This document shows positions 7,133 through 10,258 of a DNA stretch of 10,258 nucleotides, one piece after another (position 1 is the stretch's first letter; each line of letters starts with the position of its first letter). The position numbers and the translations under genes are program-made. Under the pieces are notes generated by a model. That model was not told where the DNA came from, ran no database searches, and worked only from the letters and a program-made list of their open reading frames with translations. The stretch is from an uncultured Leucothrix sp. Lineage in GTDB: Bacteria > Pseudomonadota > Gammaproteobacteria > Thiotrichales > Thiotrichaceae. Where the stretch lies: the NCBI GenBank assembly GCA_937923375.1, contig CALAJG010000045.1, positions 1-10,258 on the forward strand, read 5' to 3'.

Positions 7133-7176
7133 CTACTCAAGACACAGCCCTTGGGGCTGGATTATTGCTTGAGTAG
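7133..7176. terminator. Nested inverted repeat between convergent genes, likely bidirectional terminator
   Basis: A perfect outer repeat CTACTCAAG (7133-7141) and CTTGAGTAG (7168-7176) encloses a perfect inner hairpin CAGCCC-TTG-GGGCTG (7145-7159). The structure lies between the stop of the small cysteine protein (7131) and the last codons of the MerR-type gene; the right outer arm is part of that coding sequence. No clear T-run follows on either strand, so the call as an intrinsic terminator rests on the hairpin and the convergent position. Confidence 0.55.
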
Positions 7177-7518
7177 CTTCAAGATGTCTTCTAACTCTAC
7201 GATATACTGACGTATCAACTGTTTGGATTGGTTGGTATCATCTTCTGCTTCTTCACCGTTAAGCTTCTGGCGAGCACCACTGATGGTGTAGCCATGCTCA
7301 TAAAGCAAGCTTCGGATCTGGCGAATTAATAATACATCTTGCCTCTGATAATAACGTCGATTCCCTCGACGCTTCATTGGCTTAAGATTAGGAAATTCTT
7401 GCTCCCAGTAGCGTAGCACATGAGATTTTACGCCACACAATTCGCTCACTTCACCGATGGTGAAATAACGCTTCCCCGGTATCGGTGGAAGTTCCTGATT
7501 ATTCGATGGTTCCAGCAT
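7162..7518 (-). CDS. MerR-family transcriptional regulator (ihfA-linked type)
   Basis: The 118-aa product has a MerR-type winged helix-turn-helix. The recognition helix region is at residues 18-41 (YFTIGEVSELCGVKSHVLRYWEQEF, in parts) and the wing at about 49-57 (KRRGNRRYY), followed by DVLLIRQIRSLLYEHGYTISGARQKL. A short coiled-coil dimerisation helix closes the protein (about 97-117). There is no effector-binding domain and no metal-binding cysteine pair, so it is the short, ligand-free kind often found directly after ihfA in gammaproteobacteria. Its target is not known to me. The ATG at 7518 lies inside the end of ihfA (20-bp overlap), so translational coupling is expected; a GGGTAGAG stretch precedes it. 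Confidence in family is high. Confidence 0.93.
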   Translation of the reverse strand: MLEPSNNQELPPIPGKRYFTIGEVSELCGVKSHVLRYWEQEFPNLKPMKRRGNRRYYQRQDVLLIRQIRSLLYEHGYTISGARQKLNGEEAEDDTNQSKQLIRQYIVELEDILKLLKQ

Positions 7519-7798
7519 AATTCTCTACCCGCTGTTTGAGTTTTTGCCCGGGTCTAAAAGTAACCACACGCCTTGCACTAACCGGAATCGCTTCACCAGA
7601 CTTCGGGTTTCTCCCCGGACGCTGCTTTTTATCACGCAGAGTAAAGTTGCCGAACCCTGAAAGCTTTACTCCTTCACCGCGCTCAAGCGCTCCTCGTACT
7701 TCCTCAAAAAACATCTCAACAAGCTCTTTGGCTTCACGTTTATTTAAACCTAACTCATCAAATAAATGTTCGACCATTTCGGCTTTGGTCAATGTCAT
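7499..7798 (-). CDS. ihfA: Integration host factor subunit alpha
   Basis: This 99-aa protein is a full-length IHF alpha subunit of the HU/IHF family, which with IhfB bends DNA sharply at specific sites and serves in transcription, replication and recombination. Visible hallmarks are the N-terminal MTLTKAEMVEHLF helix, the GVKLSGFGNF core (residues 43-52), the DNA-intercalating arm QRPGRNPKSGE with its conserved Pro (about 59-69), and the ARRVVTFRPGQKLKQRVE end (about 75-92). TAGGAG lies 9 nt before the ATG, a strong ribosome binding site. It follows pheT after 51 bp on the same strand and overlaps the MerR-type gene by 20 bp, so pheT-ihfA-merR is likely one transcription unit. Confidence 0.98.
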   Translation of the reverse strand: MTLTKAEMVEHLFDELGLNKREAKELVEMFFEEVRGALERGEGVKLSGFGNFTLRDKKQRPGRNPKSGEAIPVSARRVVTFRPGQKLKQRVENYAGTIE

Positions 7799-7849
7799 TA
7801 GTGTTGCTCCTAACCTACGAGAATAGAGATTACTGAAACAGGGTTTACG

Positions 7850-10237
7850 CTATGAGCGCAACACTGCCCCTGTTTGTTTTTCCAGCAGCTGTACAATATC
7901 CTCGACATGCGAATTAATATCAGCATCTTCTAGAGTGCGCGAAAAGTCTTGGAAAATCAAGCCTAAAGCAAGGCTTTTTTGTTTAGCTTCGACACCATCG
8001 CCTTGATATACATCAAATATTCGATGCGAAATTAATTCATTGATCTTTGAACCTGCTAAGACTTTCGAGATCGCTGATGCGCTGACTGACTGATCAACAA
8101 TTATAGCAATGTCGCGACGAATCGAAGGGAATTTAGAGAGCTTCGAATAAGTTGGTAACGCCTTTTCGGATACTCCAGCCAAATCCAACTCGAACAAAAA
8201 TACCGACTGAGATAAACCAAATGCTTTTTCCAGACGCGGATGCAATGACCCTACCCAGCCTATGGGCCGATCTCCCATCGTAATTTGAGCGCTTTGACCC
8301 GGATGAAGTGCGGGATGCTGCACCGCGGCAAACGCATAGGCGTTTTGCGTAGCTTCGGCTAGTAACGCCTCGACATCACCTTTGATATCAAAAAAATCAA
8401 CATCGGTCGCTTTTTCTTGCCAGGACTCAATACTACGTGGCCCTGTAATGACGCCTGCTAGCTGTTTGCGCTGAAGTATACCGCTATCACTATTTACAAA
8501 ATTTAATCCCGTTTCAAACAATCTAACGCGTGATTGCTGACGGTTGAGATTCTTTGCCAAGGCTGGCAATAAACCTGACCACAAAGTACTGCGCATTATT
8601 GCCAGCTCCTCCGAGATCGGATTTGCAAGCCTGATCGGCTTGTGCTGAGGGCTTAGCATTTGCTCAACGTCAGCAGGCACAAAACTATAGGTCACCGCTT
8701 CACGATATCCTTTGGCAACTAGCAAGCTCCTCAAAGTATCTTCGTTAACTTCCGTTTCTAGCTTACGTGCAATGCGCGGTGTCATTGGGCGTAAGCGCGA
8801 TGGAATCTTATCGTAGCCATAGATTCTGGCGACTTCTTCGATAAGATCTACTTCACGAGCGATGTCAAAACGAAATACAGGAGGAACGACTGACCACGAG
8901 GCTGCACCAACGTCTACCTTACAGCCGAGTCGCTGTAAAATATCAGTCACTCGTGAAGCATCCACAGTCACACCGAGATGACGCACGATGTCTGAAGCAT
9001 TAAGCGTAATTGTGTCCCGCTGCAATAACTGATCGTTGCTAATCACATCATTGACTGTGGCCACTTCACCACCACAAATATCAACAATCAGCTGCGTCGC
9101 ACGCTGCAGCGCACGCTCCTGAAGGTCCGGCGATACGCCCCGCTCAAAACGATGCGAAGCATCCGTGTGCAATCCATAGGTTCTTGATTTACCCATGATT
9201 TTCTCAGGTGTAAAGAAAGCACTTTCAAGGAATATATTTTGAGTGGTATCAGTTACAGAACTATCCATACCCCCCATAATGCCTGCCAAACCGACGGCTT
9301 TTTCATGATCAGCGATCACCAACGTATCAGCACGTAGCTCAATATCACGTCCATCAAGCAATGTTAAAAGCTCCCCTTCAACAGCCATACGAACGTTAAT
9401 GCCACCGGATAACTTATCAAAGTCATAACCATGCATTGGCTGACCTAACTCAATCAGTACGTAATTAGTGACATCCACGACCGGGCCAAGGCTACGAATA
9501 TCTGCCCTACGCAGCTTTTCCACCATCCACAGCGGCGTCTCGGCAGTGACATTGACATCACGGATAATCCGCCCTACAAAACGCTGACAGGCATCCGTTG
9601 CCTCAATTGCAATCGGGAAAGTATCGCCTGCTACGGCCTCGACGGGCTTAATGTCAGGCTCAGTGACCGTCGTCTGCGTAAGCACACCAACTTCACGAGC
9701 AATACCGGCAATACTCAAACAATCCGCACGATTAGGCGTCGCGTCTAGCTCAAGCACCACATCATCGAGCTTAAGATACTCGCGAATATCCGTCCCGACA
9801 GGCGCACTACTGGTCAATTCCAACAGGCCATCAGCACTGTCAGACAAACCCAACTCACGCGCTGAACACAACATACCTTGTGATAGCTCACCGCGCAGTT
9901 TGGATTTTTTAATTTTAAAATCAGAACCATCATCAGAACTCAGAACTGCGCCAATCATCGCCAACGGCGCTTTTAGACCAGCACGCGCGTTAGGCGCACC
10001 ACAAACAATTTGAATTGGCTCTGCGTCGCCACAATTAACCTGACAAATCTTTAGCTTGTCTGCACCAGGATGCTTTTCTGCACTGAGAATTTCAGCTACT
10101 ACAACGTTACTGAACTGACCAGCAACCGGCTCGATACCATCCAGCTCTACACCGGCCATCGTTAACTGGCTACCTATTTCTGCCGCATCAATCTCAGGGT
10201 TAACCCATTCGCGCAGCCACTTTTCACTGACTTTCAT
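7850..10237 (-). CDS. pheT: Phenylalanine--tRNA ligase beta subunit
   Basis: The 795-aa product is a complete bacterial PheT, the normal length for the family. With PheS it forms the cytoplasmic alpha2-beta2 enzyme that charges tRNA-Phe. Domains in order are the N-terminal helix (MKVSEKWLREWV), an EMAP/OB-type tRNA-binding domain (about 40-150; HPGADKLKIC at 56-65 and KLRGELSQGMLCS at 113-125), the B3/B4 region that carries the editing site (about 210-385), B5 (about 400-475), a catalytic-core-like domain (about 480-690), and the C-terminal FDX-ACB anticodon-binding domain (about 697-794, FPSIRRDIAI). AAGGGGA (10245-10251 on the complement) precedes the ATG at 10237 with normal spacing. pheS is expected just beyond the right edge. 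Nothing unusual is seen. Confidence 0.99.
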   Translation of the reverse strand: MKVSEKWLREWVNPEIDAAEIGSQLTMAGVELDGIEPVAGQFSNVVVAEILSAEKHPGADKLKICQVNCGDAEPIQIVCGAPNARAGLKAPLAMIGAVLSSDDGSDFKIKKSKLRGELSQGMLCSARELGLSDSADGLLELTSSAPVGTDIREYLKLDDVVLELDATPNRADCLSIAGIAREVGVLTQTTVTEPDIKPVEAVAGDTFPIAIEATDACQRFVGRIIRDVNVTAETPLWMVEKLRRADIRSLGPVVDVTNYVLIELGQPMHGYDFDKLSGGINVRMAVEGELLTLLDGRDIELRADTLVIADHEKAVGLAGIMGGMDSSVTDTTQNIFLESAFFTPEKIMGKSRTYGLHTDASHRFERGVSPDLQERALQRATQLIVDICGGEVATVNDVISNDQLLQRDTITLNASDIVRHLGVTVDASRVTDILQRLGCKVDVGAASWSVVPPVFRFDIAREVDLIEEVARIYGYDKIPSRLRPMTPRIARKLETEVNEDTLRSLLVAKGYREAVTYSFVPADVEQMLSPQHKPIRLANPISEELAIMRSTLWSGLLPALAKNLNRQQSRVRLFETGLNFVNSDSGILQRKQLAGVITGPRSIESWQEKATDVDFFDIKGDVEALLAEATQNAYAFAAVQHPALHPGQSAQITMGDRPIGWVGSLHPRLEKAFGLSQSVFLFELDLAGVSEKALPTYSKLSKFPSIRRDIAIIVDQSVSASAISKVLAGSKINELISHRIFDVYQGDGVEAKQKSLALGLIFQDFSRTLEDADINSHVEDIVQLLEKQTGAVLRS

Positions 10238-10258
10238 CTATTTATCCCCTTAGCTGAA

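Noticed and set aside
7536..7826. A 96-codon open frame on the plus strand
   Set aside because: It is antisense to ihfA, whose product is unambiguous.
9651..10013. A 120-codon open frame on the plus strand
   Set aside because: It is antisense to the tRNA-binding domain region of pheT, has a low-complexity Ser/Arg-rich product and no ribosome binding site.

Overview
The window looks like a gammaproteobacterial chromosome segment with moderate GC content. The right third (about 7160-10258) carries the conserved block pheT - ihfA - small MerR-type regulator on the minus strand. This arrangement is known from many gammaproteobacteria, including Escherichia coli (pheT-ihfA) and pseudomonads. I cannot assign genus or species from the sequence.

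The left two thirds (1-7131) are one side of an extracellular polysaccharide locus of the Wzx/Wzy type. On the minus strand lie an O-antigen ligase/polymerase-like membrane protein (start best placed at 1966) and, 10 bp downstream, the N-terminal 238 codons of a Wzx-like flippase that runs off the left edge. Divergent from them, on the plus strand, are a membrane-anchored protein resembling a clan-A glycoside hydrolase (2174-4033), a large Wzz/Wzc-type polysaccharide co-polymerase fused to a BY-kinase ATPase domain (4203-6473), and a small single-pass envelope protein of unknown function with two similar cysteine-pair segments (6586-7131).

A coherent reading is that the flippase moves lipid-linked repeat units across the inner membrane, the Wzy-like protein polymerises or ligates them in the periplasm, the Wzc-like protein sets chain length and energises or regulates assembly, and the anchored hydrolase-like protein trims or edits the polymer. 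Glycosyltransferases and an outer-membrane exporter are not in this window and would be expected beyond the left edge.

The two blocks are convergent. They meet at a nested inverted repeat (7133-7176) that is the best terminator candidate in the window. Other points worth attention are a short, well-led reading frame and an A7 tract at the start of the hydrolase-like gene, a BY-kinase domain without the usual C-terminal tyrosine cluster, a 16-bp direct repeat bracketing a candidate promoter before the small cysteine protein, and a run of small inverted repeats in front of the ligase start. No tRNA, rRNA, CRISPR array, insertion sequence or phage gene was seen. No gene-free stretch exceeds 300 bases.
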